Shown piece by piece: positions 12,664 to 24,159 of a stretch of DNA of 64,000 nucleotides. The notes under the pieces are model-generated. The model did not search any database. It worked only from the letters and a program-made list of their open reading frames with translations, and was not told the origin of the DNA. Numbering within the stretch: position 1 is the stretch's first letter; the number at the start of each line of letters is the position of its first letter. The translations under genes and the position numbers were made by a program. Location: NCBI RefSeq assembly GCF_027595985.1, contig NC_073313.1, positions 86,224,899-86,288,898 of the forward strand, given 5' to 3'. This DNA is from Sorex araneus (taxonomy: Eukaryota > Chordata > Mammalia > Eulipotyphla > Soricidae).

Positions 12664-13130
12664 TGTGGGGGCACACCCAGCAGTACTCAGTGATTTCTCC
12701 TGGCATTTCTCAGGGGACTTAATGCAGTTCCAGTGATCAGTGTATGATAAACAAGACTTAGCCCTGTAACTCTTTCCAACCCACAACTTTTTTTTCATTG
12801 ACTTACAAATGGTTATAAAACTATTGAATTTCTGAAGTTTATTTATATTTTTGGCTTTAGGGCCACATCTGATGGTGCTCAGGGTTTATTCCTGGTTCTG
12901 AGTTCAGAGATCACTCTTGGCGGTGTTCAGAGGACCATCTGGGGATCAAACCTGGGTCTGGTACATGCAAGGCAAGCACCTGACTCACTGTACCATCTCT
13001 CCAGCTCATAAGTTTTTGAGATTCAGCTTTGCACCACTTTATTGTGTTTTATTTTAGAGTCCCACTCTGGAGTACTAGGCAATTGCTCCAGATGGTACTC
13101 AGGGGCCCATGTGGTGCTGGGATCAAACCT
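12664..13130 (-). repeat. Series of old antisense SINE fragments
   Basis: Diverged minus-strand copies at about 12664-12780, 12845-13005 and 13040-13130. Reversed box B sequences (GATCAAACCTGGG and similar) identify them. Confidence 0.6.
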
Positions 13131-13329
13131 GTTGATTTCTCTTTCTGGTAAAACTGTACATTCCTATGTGTATAATTGTTACTATTCCCACCACGAAAGT
13201 TTCTATGCATCTCACTAAAGAAAAGAACCCTCCCCTCATTTCTTCCATCTCGAATCCTCTTTTCCCTTTGATAAATGCCAGCTTTCACTGAATCTAGGAG
13301 TTAGTTATGTTGTTTCTTGCCATTTCTTT

Positions 13330-13497
13330 TACTTTTGGGGGGGATCACACCCGGCAATGCACAGGGGTTACTCCTGGCTTGCTCTCAGGAATTACTGCTG
13401 GCCATGCTCAGAGGAACATATGGGATGCTGAAAACTAAACCCAGGTCTGCTGCATGCAAGGCAAACACCCTACCTGCTGTGCTATCACTCCAGCCCC
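13330..13497 (-). repeat. tRNA-derived SINE
   Basis: Antisense copy from GGGATCACACCCGGC to CTATCACTCCAGCCCC. Confidence 0.85.
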
Positions 13498-13559
13498 CAC
13501 TTCATTTACTTTCATGACTCATAATATACGAGTGAAATCATCCAGCTGTCTTTCACTTC

Positions 13560-14390
13560 CTGGTATTTCACGAAGTAAAATCACTTCAAGGTCCATCCAT
13601 TTTTTATTAAAAAGGTACAGTTTCATCTTTTTTAATGACAGAATATTATTCCATTGAATATATATATATCTTTATTCAGTTATATGTAAATGAGCATTTA
13701 GGCTGAGTATTGGTTATTGTGAATAATGCTGCTATGAACAGAAGTGTGCAAATATCCTTTCATATTTCAAGAAACTCTTTCAGCCACTGGGGAAAATGGC
13801 TTACCTTTGTCCCATCAATTTGAGATTTAGTATGTACAACCAATGTGGCAGTTGTAAAAATACAAATAATGAGATATCACTATACACGGATAAGAATAGC
13901 CAAATTCCAAAACAGTGGCAACACCAAAAGCTGGTAAGGGGCTCTTCATTCATTTTTGGTCAGAGGGCAAAATTGAAGTCACTTTGGAGAACAGTCAGCA
14001 TTTCTTAGAAAACTAATCTGATTCGACAGACCACCCGGCATTTGCACTCTTTGTTATTTACTCAAATGAACCGAAAATTAACACCCATGCAAAAACCTAC
14101 ACATGAATGCTTATTTGGAAGCAAACTCGCCACCCTTCATTAGATGCATGGATAAATATACTGTGGTACTGAAAAAACAAAGCAGGTACTTAAAAAACAT
14201 GAGCTATAAAGACACAGAGGAACTTTAAGGGTGTGTTGCTAAGTGAAAGAAGCCAATATTAAAAGCCTATGTACTATATAATTCCAACTATATAACATTT
14301 GGGAAAAAGCAAAACCAGAGATGGTAAAAGATCAATGGATTGCAAAGATTAGAGAAGAGGGAAATATACATAGAGTTTGGATCATTTTTA
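13560..14390. repeat. Old L1 3' sequences, both orientations
   Basis: 13580-13780 is antisense L1 (GAATATTATTCCATTGAATA, GTGAATAATGCTGCTATGAA). 13800-14380 is sense L1 3' UTR of an ancient mammalian type (TTTGGAGAACAGTCAGCATT, AAAAACCTACACATGAATGC, CTAAGTGAAAGAAGCCAAT). Neither part is coding. Confidence 0.7.
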
Positions 14391-14599
14391 GGACAAAATA
14401 TTCTGTACAATATTATCATGGTATATATGAGTCATGAAACATTTGTTAGAATACCAAGACAATCCTAGCGTAGAGATAGATTTGGGGAGATAATGTCCTT
14501 TTGTAGATTTATTGCTTGTTTTAAATGAGTCACTCTGATGGGTGTTTTGATAGGGTAAGCTGTATACACACGGGGGTAAAGGGAAATGGAAAGTCTCTA

Positions 14600-15190
14600 C
14601 CTGCTGTACAAATTTGCTATAATCTACAATGTCCTTAAAAATTAAGTTCATTGTCAGAAAGAGAGAGACAGACATATAAAGACTGCACTCATCTATGGTA
14701 TATAGAATATCAGAGTGGGAGACTAATACCCAAGAACTGTAGAAATAAGTACCAGGAGGTTGACCCCATGGCTTCGAGGCTGGCCTCACGTTCCGGGGAA
14801 AGGGCAACTCAGAGAAGCAATCACCAACTACATTGTAGTCGAAGGCCATGTGGGGGAAGGGAGTTGCGGGCTGAATGAGGGCTAGAGACTGAGCACAGCG
14901 GCCACTCAACACCTTTATTGCAAACCACAACAGCTAATTAGAGAGAGAGAACAGAAGGGAATGCCCTGCCACAGTGGCAGGGTGGGGTGGGGGGGGAGAT
15001 GGGATTGGGGAGGGTGGGAGGGACGCTGGGTTTATGGGTGGTGGAGAATGGGCACTGGTGAAGGAATGGGTTCCCGAACTTTGTATGAGGGAAGTATAAG
15101 CACAAAAGTGTATAAATCTGTAACTGTACCCTCATGGTGATTCTCTAATTAAAAATAAATAAATTATATAAAAATAAAAAAAAATAATTT
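14600..15190 (+). mobile_element. Truncated young L1 3' end
   Basis: ORF2 remnant and 3' UTR with the G-rich GGGGTGGGGGGGGAGATGGG tract, then the GGTGGAGAATGGGCACTGGT motif, ending in A-rich sequence. It is the same family as 20070-20778 (opposite strand), to which it is very similar. The long antisense open frame across it is not a gene. Confidence 0.75.
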
Positions 15191-15219
15191 CATTAAATTA
15201 TTATTATTTTAGTTTGGAG

Positions 15220-15542
15220 GTCAAATCGAACGGTGCCTAGGAGTGATCCCTGGCAGTGCTCAGGGAAAATTATGTGATACAGGGGATTTGAACCAGGGTC
15301 AGCCACATGCAAGGCAAACACTTGACTTCCTGTACTTACACTCCATTCGCCCTAAAATATTTTTATTTTTATTTTTTGCTTTTTTTTGGTCACACCCAGC
15401 GATGCTCAGAGGTTACTCCTGGCTTTGCACTCAGGAATTACTCCTGGCGGTGCTTGCGGGACCATATGGGATGCCGGGGATCGAACCTGGGTCGGCTGCG
15501 TGCAAGGCGAATGCCCTACCCGCTGTGCTATCGCTTCGGCCC
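15220..15542 (-). repeat. Two antisense SINEs
   Basis: An old fragment (15220-15345) is followed by a well-preserved CGGAGC-type copy (15375-15542) flanked by CCCTAAAAT/CCCTAAAAT. Confidence 0.85.
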
Positions 15543-15783
15543 CTAAAATAAATATTTTTAAAGACAGAACTTCAAATTGATAGGAATGCACTGTGGGGTG
15601 GTAGATTAAGATGAAATAAATATGGTGATTTATGTTCTAGACTCCAATCTGACACCACACAGATGTCTTACTTTGTCTACCTGTACATAAAAGGGAAGGG
15701 AGTTCAGTGGTTGTAACCTTTTGGGGCTGTCCCTCCCAGGCCCCTCTCCAAACCAGGGCTATATTCTTAGAAATAAAGGCTGG

Positions 15784-15950
15784 GGGCTGGATTGATAGCT
15801 CAATAGACCAAGTGCATGCTTTGCATGTGGGAGGCCCGGGTCTAATCCCTGGGTCCATACATACTCTGCTGAGCTGCCAGGAGCAAGCCCTAAGCAGAGT
15901 TGGGAGTAAGTCCCAAGCAACATCACATGGGCCCCCAAAGTTAAATATAC
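15784..15950 (+). repeat. tRNA-derived SINE, diverged
   Basis: The head GGGGCTGGATTGATAGCTCAATAGACCAA differs from the main family at several head positions. It is probably an older subfamily, like the copy at 17880. Confidence 0.65.
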
Positions 15951-16715
15951 AAAAAATTAAAGGCTGTTTACATTATTTCCCTGTCTTGAACTTCCTTGCT
16001 TGCCCCTTCCCCCTAAGATAAAATCCAAAATCTTAGGATACATAAGACCCTTCATTAACTGACCCGATAGCAAAACATTTCTATTTATCTTCCTTTCTAA
16101 CCTACATTATCAGTGTTTCTCAAGCTTCAATTTATGTATCAAGTGCCTTTGACAAAACGAATACCTTTACCCCCAATAAAGTTACGATATCAAATGACGA
16201 AATATAAAATATAAAATGATCTGCCGGCCATTTTGTCTCAGGTGTTATTTGAAAACCACTGCCCTACATTTCAACCATACTTGAGTTTCCTCCAGCTCCT
16301 TGCCTAGAATGTCTTTTCTTATCTACATAATAATATCTGCTCTTCAGTACAAATGTCACCTCTGCTATGAGGTCTATAATCAATCCCTAGGTATTGACTG
16401 TCCCTCCTCTGTGCTTTTACAGTACTTTCCTACATGGCGCTTAGTATGTACTGCAATGATCTACTTGCATGTGTATTTCTTTCACAACAACACAAGTTGA
16501 AAACCAAGAAGATTATTCTTTTTTCCAGCCACAACCTGGGGTGATAAGAGGCTACTCCTGGTTCTGTGCTCAGGGGTCACTCCTGACAGTGCTTGAGGGC
16601 TCATAAATAGTGCTGAGGATTAAACAGGGCTGGCTGCACATAAGGCAAGTACATGAATCCCTTACTACTCTCCAACCCAAGAAAGACTATGTCTTACCTT
16701 TGTATTCTCAGTTTC
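15951..16715. other. Intergenic with one old SINE
   Basis: No gene is visible. A diverged antisense SINE lies at about 16525-16678. Confidence 0.5.
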
Positions 16716-16905
16716 AAGGATATAATAGTGTGTTGAACAAATGAATAAATGGACAAAAGGAAGAACTAAAGTCATTAAGGATATAACAGTGTATAGAACA
16801 AGTAAATGAATGGATAAAAGGAAGGAAGAACTAAAGTCATTAAGGATATAACAGTGTGTTGAACAAATGAATGAATGGATAAAAGGAAGGACTAAAGTAA
16901 TAATA
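16716..16905. repeat. Three-copy 61-65-bp tandem repeat
   Basis: Units begin AAGGATATAA at 16716, 16777 and 16842. Each continues with AGTGT, ...GAACAA, TGAATGGATAAAAGGAA and ACTAAAGTCATT. Differences are few, so the duplication is fairly young. Confidence 0.85.
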
Positions 16906-17034
16906 CCTCAAATATTTGAGTGTCTACAGTATACTGTCTACTGTTCTATCTGGTACAAGATAGTAGCCAGTTTGTTTAAGATGATTAGAATTTTGGTGAC
17001 AGGGTTCTATTTTAAGTTCCTCTATTTTTTTTTG

Positions 17035-17340
17035 GGGGGGGCACTCCCAATAGTACTTAGGACTTACTCCTGGCTTTAAGTTTAAGGATCACTCCTAGTG
17101 GACCCTACCTGCTGTTTTATATGGAGAGGGGCAAGGGGGGGGGGTCGTTTGGCATTTTATCAACAGCAATGTTCAGATAAGTTTGCTTATTCATGTTTAA
17201 ATGTTATTCGTGTTTAGACAAAATACACTTGCCTTAGGGCACTCACCTTGCACACTGCTGACCTTGGTTTGATCACTGTCATTCCCCCAAAGCTCTGCCA
17301 GAAGTGATCTCTGAGTGAAGTGCCAAGAGTAAGCTAAATT
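17035..17340. repeat. Old SINE fragments
   Basis: An antisense fragment at about 17035-17110 and a sense fragment at about 17218-17335. Both are strongly diverged. Confidence 0.45.
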
Positions 17341-17599
17341 TAAAACAGTGAGCTCCCCTTTCTTTTTTATGTCTGACAATTATTTTTGTTTTAGTATGTA
17401 TCTTCCATGCCCCACAGCAACTTAGGGCTCTATGAATAATTTATGAATACTTTTTTTCTAAATGCATAAATTTAATGCATATTTAGTCTAAGTCCATCCA
17501 TTCTTCCTTTACCATTAACTAAGCTTGTATTATATGCAAGATACATTAAAAATAATTGTTTCTTAAGTTGATTTTAGCCAAAAGTCCTGCCTATATATT

Positions 17600-17845
17600 G
17601 CAAGCCATAATGTTCGAAAGGAAAAAGAGAGACACACAAAGAGAGTGAGAGAGAGAGAAAAGTGCCTGTAATGGAGACAAGCGGGGGTGGGGTGGGGTAG
17701 ATGAAGTGGCGAGAGGGAGACTGAGGATATTGTTGGTGGGAAATGTCCACTGATAAAAAGATGGATATTCGAACACTGAATGACTAAAATCAAATCATGA
17801 ACAACTTTGCAACTGTGTATCTCATGTTGATTCAAAAAAAATAAA
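17600..17845 (+). repeat. L1-type 3' end
   Basis: G-rich tract (GGGGGTGGGGTGGGGTAG), GGTGGGAAATGTCCACTGAT motif and an AAAAAAAATAAAAA end. It is diverged. Confidence 0.6.
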
Positions 17846-17879
17846 AACTTATTTCAGAAAAATGGTTTTAAGGTATTAG

Positions 17880-18015
17880 GGAAATAGCTCAATAGTCTGA
17901 ATGCATACTTTGCATACTGGAGGACCAGGTTGGATTCCAGGCACCCACCCGGTCCCCTGAGCAATACCAGTAGTTGTCCCTGAGCACTGCTGAGTTTGTT
18001 CCCCAAACCAGAATA
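17880..18015 (+). repeat. tRNA-derived SINE, old subfamily
   Basis: AAATAGCTCAATAGTCTGAATGC head. It resembles the copy at 15784. Confidence 0.6.
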
Positions 18016-18255
18016 AAACGAGTCTGAGACAACAACCATCAAGTGATGCTAAGACTTTTGAGTAAAAACATAGCAAAAATCAGGTATTTAGAAAAAAACT
18101 CCCAAAACTTATCTGGTTATGTTTTATATTCTGCTTTGACCATCAGTCTTACCAGCTTACGTTGCAGACATAGGTGAGATCATCTAATATTGGTCTTTTT
18201 ACTTCTTACACTTACTTCTTTGCATTTTGTTGCAAGTAAAAGACTTCCTTCTTTT

Positions 18256-18420
18256 GGGGCTGAAGCAATAGCACAGCGGGTAGGGTGTTTGCCTTGCTGA
18301 CCCAGGTTTGATTCCCAGCATCCCATGTGGTCCCCTGAGCACCGCCAGGGGTGATTCCTGAGTGCACAGGAGTAACCCCTGTGCATTGCTAGGTGTGACC
18401 CAAAACTGAAAAGAAAAAAG
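18256..18420 (+). repeat. tRNA-derived SINE
   Basis: Flanked by AAGACTTCCTTCTT on both sides. It has a short internal deletion after GCCTTGC. Confidence 0.9.
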
Positions 18421-18469
18421 ACTTCCTTCTTTCATTGTGTAAATGTATTTTTGTTATTTTGTTATCTTT

Positions 18470-19690
18470 GCTTAGGGTGGGAGCACTCCCAGGGATACTC
18501 AGTCCAGTGGTGCAGGCTTCACAGTTCACTGCTCTTCCCGGCAAAACTGGGAATGCCCAGGGTCACACCAGCAGAGCTTGGGGGGTGACCATGTGATTCA
18601 GGGGATCAAACTCAGGGCTTTTCAAATGTCAGACATGTGCTCTGCCCCTCTGCATTATCTCCTGGCCCTATACCGCATCATCTCTAGAGAATCACTGATC
18701 AACAGACACTTCAGCTTCCTCCATTTTAGCAATTGTAAATAATGCTTCGATAAACAATGGGGTGGATATAACCATTTGTGTTATTGTTCTTATTCTTCAG
18801 ACAGTGGGGCAGCTGGAACAAATGTCAAAAAGTGTGGCTGCTCAAAGAAGCCTTGGCAGCCTTGTGAGGAAGCGCCATAGTGTTTTCTAGTACAATTGCA
18901 CCAATTTACATTCCCACCAACAGAATGCAGATATAATGAGTTCCTTTCTTGCCATACTCTCTCCAACATTTGTTACTGGTGCTTTTGTGTGTGTGTGTAT
19001 GTGTGTGTTTGGTTTGGGGGCAGTACCTAGCAGTGCTCACGCACTGTTCCAAGAACAGTGCTAAGGGGACCATGTCATGCTAAGAATCAAACTCTGGGCT
19101 CTCTGATGCAAAGCATTCACTCCAGTCCTTTGAATTTTCTCCCTGTATTTATTGATGTTTTTTGGTTTGGGAGCAATGTTGGCTCTATTAGGGCTTACTC
19201 CTGGCTCTGTGCTCAGGGATTATTCCTGGAACTGCTCAGGGGACGATATGGGACTTTAGGGCTAGAACCTGGGTTGGAAGCATGCAAGGCAAGAGCCCTA
19301 CCTGCTATACTATCACTCAAGCCCCAATTACTGCTGTTCATGTAAGTGATCTCATCGGTACAGTGTTTCATTGTAGTATTAATTTGCATTTCCCTGATTA
19401 GAACCTTTTCATATACCTCTATGCTATCTATATGTGCTCTTTGGAGTTGTGTCTATTCACATTATGTCCATTTTTTAAATTATCTTTTGTGGTTAAGTTT
19501 TATAAGTTTACATGGATCTTCGATATAAACCCTTTATATTTAAACAGCCTACTGAATGGTAGAAGATATATGCATGCCATACAAATATCTTTCCCCATTT
19601 AGTAGGCTGTTTTTCCCCCATTTACTGGATAAAATATTTTTGCTTTAATGAATCCCAAGTGTTACTATCTACGTTCATTTCCTACAAGGC
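18470..19690 (-). repeat. Fragmented antisense L1 with SINE insertions
   Basis: L1 3' sequence in antisense at about 18690-19000 and 19330-19690 (AATTTGCATTTCCCTGATTA is a conserved L1 landmark). Antisense SINEs lie at about 18470-18665, 19010-19130 and 19165-19327. A GT microsatellite is at about 18987-19010. Confidence 0.65.
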
Positions 19691-19854
19691 ACTTTCCTGT
19701 TACTGGGAATATAATAACACATAGAGAAAATGTTTGTGGTTAGCCCTCAATGGCCCCAATGAAAGCCAACACTAGTTACACATTTGAGTAGCTCTTCCCA
19801 TAATGTGTCATGGTTGTCCTGAACCACCAATACAGAAATAATGGACTTGTCATT

Positions 19855-20032
19855 TCTTTTTGTTTGTTTGGGCGCCACACCTAGCAGTGCCCAGGAGTTA
19901 CTTCTGGCTCTGCACTCAGGGAATTCTCCTGGCAGTGCTCTGGGGACCATATGGGGTGCTGGGGATCAAACCAGGGTTGGCTGTGTGCAAGGCAGATACC
20001 TTACCCAGTGTCCTACTCGCTCAGGCCCCAAC
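19855..20032 (-). repeat. tRNA-derived SINE
   Basis: Antisense copy from GGGCGCCACACCTAGCAGTG to CTCAGGCCCC. Confidence 0.8.
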
Positions 20033-20069
20033 ACACATCATTTTTAATGCTCTGCTATACAACTCACTT

Positions 20070-20778
20070 TTTTTAAATTTATTTATTTTTAATTAGTGAA
20101 CCACCGTGAGGGTACAGTTACATGTTTATACACTTTTGTGCTTATGCTTCCCTCATACAAAGTTCGGGAACCCATCCTTTCACCAGTGCCCATTCTCCAC
20201 CACCAGTAAACCCAGCATCCCTCCCACCCTCCCCAATCCCGTCTCCCCCCACCCCACCCTGCCACTGTGGCAGGGCATTCCCTTCTGTTCTCTCTCTCTA
20301 ATTAGCTGTTGAGGTTTGCCATAAAGGTGTTGAGTGGCCACTGTGCTCAGTCTCTAGCCCTCATTCAGCCCACAACTCCCTTCCCCCACATGGCCTTCGA
20401 TTACATTATAGTTGGTGATCCCTTCTCTGAGTTGCCCTTTCCCCAGAATGTGAGGTCAGCCTCCAAGCCATGGAGTCAACCTCCTGGTACTTATTTCTAC
20501 GATTCTTGGGTGTTAGTCTCCCACTCTGTTATTCTATATGCCATAGATGAGTGCAATCTTTCTATGTCTGTCTCTCTCTTTCTGACTCATTTCACTTAGC
20601 ATGAAACTTTTCATGCCGATCCACTTAAGTACAAAATTCATGACCTCCTTTTTTCTAACAGCTGCATAGTATTCCATTGTATAGATGTACCAAAGTTTCC
20701 TCAACCAGTCATCCAAAGTTTCCTCAACCAGTCATCCGTTCTAGGGCATTCGGGTTTTTTCCAGATTCTGGCTATTTA
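20070..20778 (-). mobile_element. Truncated young L1, minus strand
   Basis: On the minus strand it reads from the conserved ORF2 C-terminus (the peptide around WYIYTMEYYAAVRKKEV) through a 3' UTR with a G-rich tract to an A-rich tail. ATACAACTCACTTT flanks both ends, a target-site duplication. A 26-bp local duplication (AAAGTTTCCTCAACCAGTCA) occurs near 20692-20745. Only the last part of ORF2 is present and it cannot move by itself. Confidence 0.8.
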
Positions 20779-21049
20779 TACAACTCACTTTCTATGTCAG
20801 TCCATTTTCTTTCTTGCATCACGTCAGGAAGAGGCATGTCAGGAAGAAAGAGACCCACATGAAAAGAAACTAAGAACTGTCCACAGGTCCAGAGGAAGTG
20901 AGATGTCCTACAAATAGTCACATCAGTGATCTTTGAAACAGATGTTCCCACTCCTTCAAGTCTTTAGATGAATGCAGCCCTAGCTGACAACTGTTTTATA
21001 ACCACCTGAGAGCATCTAAGTAGAAATCACAGTTAAGCTGCCACTGAAT

Positions 21050-21212
21050 TTCTTTTTTAGGGGTCACACCCAACAATGCTAAAGGGTTACTCCTGGTGCT
21101 GCACTCAGGAATGACTCCTGGCAGTGCTCAGGAGACCATATGAGATGCCGGGGATTGAACCTGGGTCAGCCGCATGCAAGGCAAACGCCTTCCCCGCTGT
21201 ACTATTACTCCA
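21050..21212 (-). repeat. tRNA-derived SINE
   Basis: Antisense copy from GGGGTCACACCCAACAATGC to ACTCCAGCACC. Confidence 0.85.
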
Positions 21213-22440
21213 GCACCTCCTACTAAATTATTGACTCATAAAAACTCAAGATAATAGAATTTTGTTGTTTTAGGCACTAAATTTTTGGGTAATATATTAC
21301 AAATCAAAAGGGACATTTACAGTTCTTACCTTCGTGTAATGTACAGTCTAGTGGTGCTCAACTAATTGATATGTTATCTCCAGAAATGATCAATTCCAAT
21401 AATAGAATAAAAACAGAATAAGGGATTACAAAATTAAATAAGGAGTAGTCCTTATGAGTCCATTTTTTAACCTGTCAGTTTTTCCTACCTCAGGAGAGAG
21501 ATTTGAGGATTACATTAATAATGTAAATTTCCATATTTGGGATTCTTGTTTTAAACAATGAGGATTCTGCACACAACTCAGTGGTTAAAGGAATCAAATG
21601 ACCAATTATGCATACCACAGGACATAAACTACTGGTATGTACTGAATTCAACCAATATAAACAGTTCACATTTTTTCATTTTGGTTCATACCCAGTGGTG
21701 TTCAGGGTGCCAACATTGCTCAGGAAACCATGTGGTGCCAGAGATTGAATAAACCTTTCATATTTAATTAAACACCATCTATTATGTAAACTCTTCTGTG
21801 TTAGGCATTTAGTTTGACATTGAGAAATGTTAATTTTCTTTTCCGCTGGTGAAGTGAAATTGACCACTATACAAAAAATATATTTAACAGGCAGAAACAG
21901 TTAAGGGGTTAAGGTGCTTTTCCTTCATGTGAATGACCAAGGGTCAATCCCTAGCACTGAATATGGCCCCTCGAGCACCATCAAAAATTATCCCTGAGCA
22001 CAGCCAGTTGTAGGTCAAACATTGCCTCCTCCCCAAAACAATATTTAGATAGGACAATAGCATGAGAATCCAAACTTGTAAATACCTCTTATCCTATCCT
22101 ATATATTTAGATACTCAAGGGGTCAGGAGAGAGCTCAAAGATCTGGAATGACTATTTTGCATGCTAGATCACTGGCACCGCATAATACCCTGAGCACCAC
22201 TGGATGTGATTTCCTAAAAACACAAACAAAAAAACGTTCAAGAAAATCAGTCTTACTAGCCATTTTGGCAAAGCTTCCCCAGTGATACTTGGCTGGTAGT
22301 ATGACCTGATGGTCCAGTGCTGATTCAGTGATGAGGCTCAGCAGTGTTGGGGTCCACTAGGACTGCCCTGATGGCACTCAGGAGCCACCATGCTCATCCA
22401 CACATGCTTGGCAAGGGGTTAGGCAATATTATAAATCAAA
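21213..22440. other. Intergenic with old SINE fragments
   Basis: No gene is seen. Weak SINE remnants lie at about 21660-21750 (minus), 21905-22035 (plus) and 22115-22225 (plus). Confidence 0.45.
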
Positions 22441-22444
22441 TGTG

Positions 22445-22720
22445 TGGGGGGGGGCAGAGTGCTAGTGTGGGTAGGGTGTTTGCCTCGCATGTGGCCAACC
22501 CGCCACAGAGAGCAAAAGGGAATGCCTTGCCACAGAGGCGGGATGGACTGGAGGGGATGGGGTGGGGGTGGTGGGAGGGATGCTGGGATCATTGGTGGTG
22601 GAAAATGGGCACCGGTGGAGGATGGGTACTTGATCATTGTATGACTGAAACACAAGCCTGAAAGTTTATAAGTCTGTGTCTGTATCTCACGGTGATTCAC
22701 TAATAAAAATTTTTAAAGAA
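22445..22720 (+). repeat. SINE head fused to L1-type 3' end
   Basis: About 55 bp of SINE head (22445-22500) passes directly into a G-rich L1-type 3' end with the GGTGGTGGAAAATGGGCACC motif and an AATAAAAATTTT end. This is either a template-switch chimera or two truncated insertions placed side by side. Confidence 0.55.
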
Positions 22721-22747
22721 AGATATTTCTGGACAATTGCTACTAAC

Positions 22748-22985
22748 TAGGACTGGAGTGATAGCACAGAGAATAGTGCATTTGACTTGCATGCGGTCAA
22801 CCCAGGTTTGATTCCTCCATCCATGTCAGAGAGCCCGGCAAACTATCGCGAGTATCCCACCCACACGGCAGTGCCTGGCAAGCTACCCATGATATATTCT
22901 ATATGCCAAAAACAGTAACAACAAATCTCACAATGAAGACATTACTGGTGCCCGCTCGGGAAAATCAATGAACAATGAACATTTT
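22748..22985 (+). repeat. SINE with alternative long tail
   Basis: The first 70 bp match the common SINE head. From GATTCCTCC onward the tail is different: AGCCCGGCAAACTATCG, GTGCCTGGCAAGCTACCC, GCCAAAAACAGTAACAACAA, TCACAATGAAGACATTACTG, GTGCCCGCTCG. The same tail is seen at 46955-47200 and, truncated, at 3005-3056, so this is a subfamily. Confidence 0.75.
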
Positions 22986-23044
22986 GTATATACGGAACAG
23001 TAGATTTTTTTTATTGCATTCAAATAATCAGGGAGAGCATAGTT

Positions 23045-23560
23045 TCTTTATAAATGCTTTTTTTAATTTCAGAGGGACTTACAATTTTACAATATTGTCA
23101 ATGATAAGGTTTCAGAACACAACCTTTCAAAACCACAGTCCACACCAAAGTCTCCATTTCCCTCCACCATTACTACAATTCCCCACTGGAAATTGCCCAC
23201 CTCCACCAGTGGACGTTTTAAATTTTTCTTTCATTTTATTGCACTTCAAGAAACTTGTTACGACAGTATTAACATTTATGGTTTTCAAGTACAAAGTTAT
23301 TGTACATTTGAAAGCACCAGAGTACCAAAGACACTCCACCATTGTACTTTTAATTAAAATGTGTATGTATATTTTATTGTAGTAGAAATATTTAATTTCA
23401 TTTTAATTGAATCAAATCTGTGAGATAGTTGTAAACCTTTCTTGATCAGTTTTCAGACATAAAATATTTCAACATCCATCCTTCCACCAATACATTTCCC
23501 ACCACCAATGTCCTGAATCTCCCATCTACCAGTTCCACCCACTCTGGGCCACCAAGCATG
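23045..23560 (-). repeat. L1-like 3' ends, antisense
   Basis: Two blocks (23045-23225 and 23400-23560) with TTTACAATATTGTCAATGAT, ACACAACCTTTC and CCACCATT pyrimidine-rich features. The same family occurs at 2690 and 3062. Confidence 0.5.
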
Positions 23561-23739
23561 CCTGTATACAAGCACATTTCCTCTTGTCTCTCTCCTCTTG
23601 GGCTTTATGGCTTACAATACAGATACGGAGAAGCCATCATGTTTGGTCACTTATCCACTTTTAGCACACATCTCCATCCAGAGCAGTATCTTCCAACCAT
23701 CATTGTCATAGAGGTCCCTGTTCTGACCCCAACAACTCT

Positions 23740-23832
23740 GCACTCAGGAAATTATCTGCGGTGCAGGGGATCAAACCCAGTTGGCCCAATGCAAGGAAAG
23801 CAAAAAACCTGCTGTACTATTGCTCCAGCTCT
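23740..23832 (-). repeat. Antisense SINE fragment
   Basis: Reversed box B (GATCAAACCCAG) and the end ATTGCTCCAGCTC. Confidence 0.6.
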
Positions 23833-24159
23833 AAAATATTAGAGTATAGGTGACTAACCTCAATAATCTGGGTGGGTCTTAACCAAAAAAAAGGGTTAAC
23901 TCTTTCCGGATGAAACTAACTTCTTGTCTTCTGAGTTGAATTATTGCTACAATCTGACAGACACATATATTGGGAAAACAGTATATTCCAGGAAAGGAAC
24001 ATATCAGGAAAATGAAATTCAAAACCAGAAGAAGCTTATCACTTGGCATCTGTCAGCAAGGGTTGAAAATACCAAACACTAATCACTTGGACTCTGTCAG
24101 CAAAATACCAAACATCAAATGCTGAGAGTACAGGGATGCGATGCAGCAAACTTGATGGG

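Noticed and set aside
14388-14930. Minus-strand open frame of 180 codons
   Set aside because: It is antisense to an L1 3' end; the same peptide type appears at 20309-20599 over the related L1 copy.
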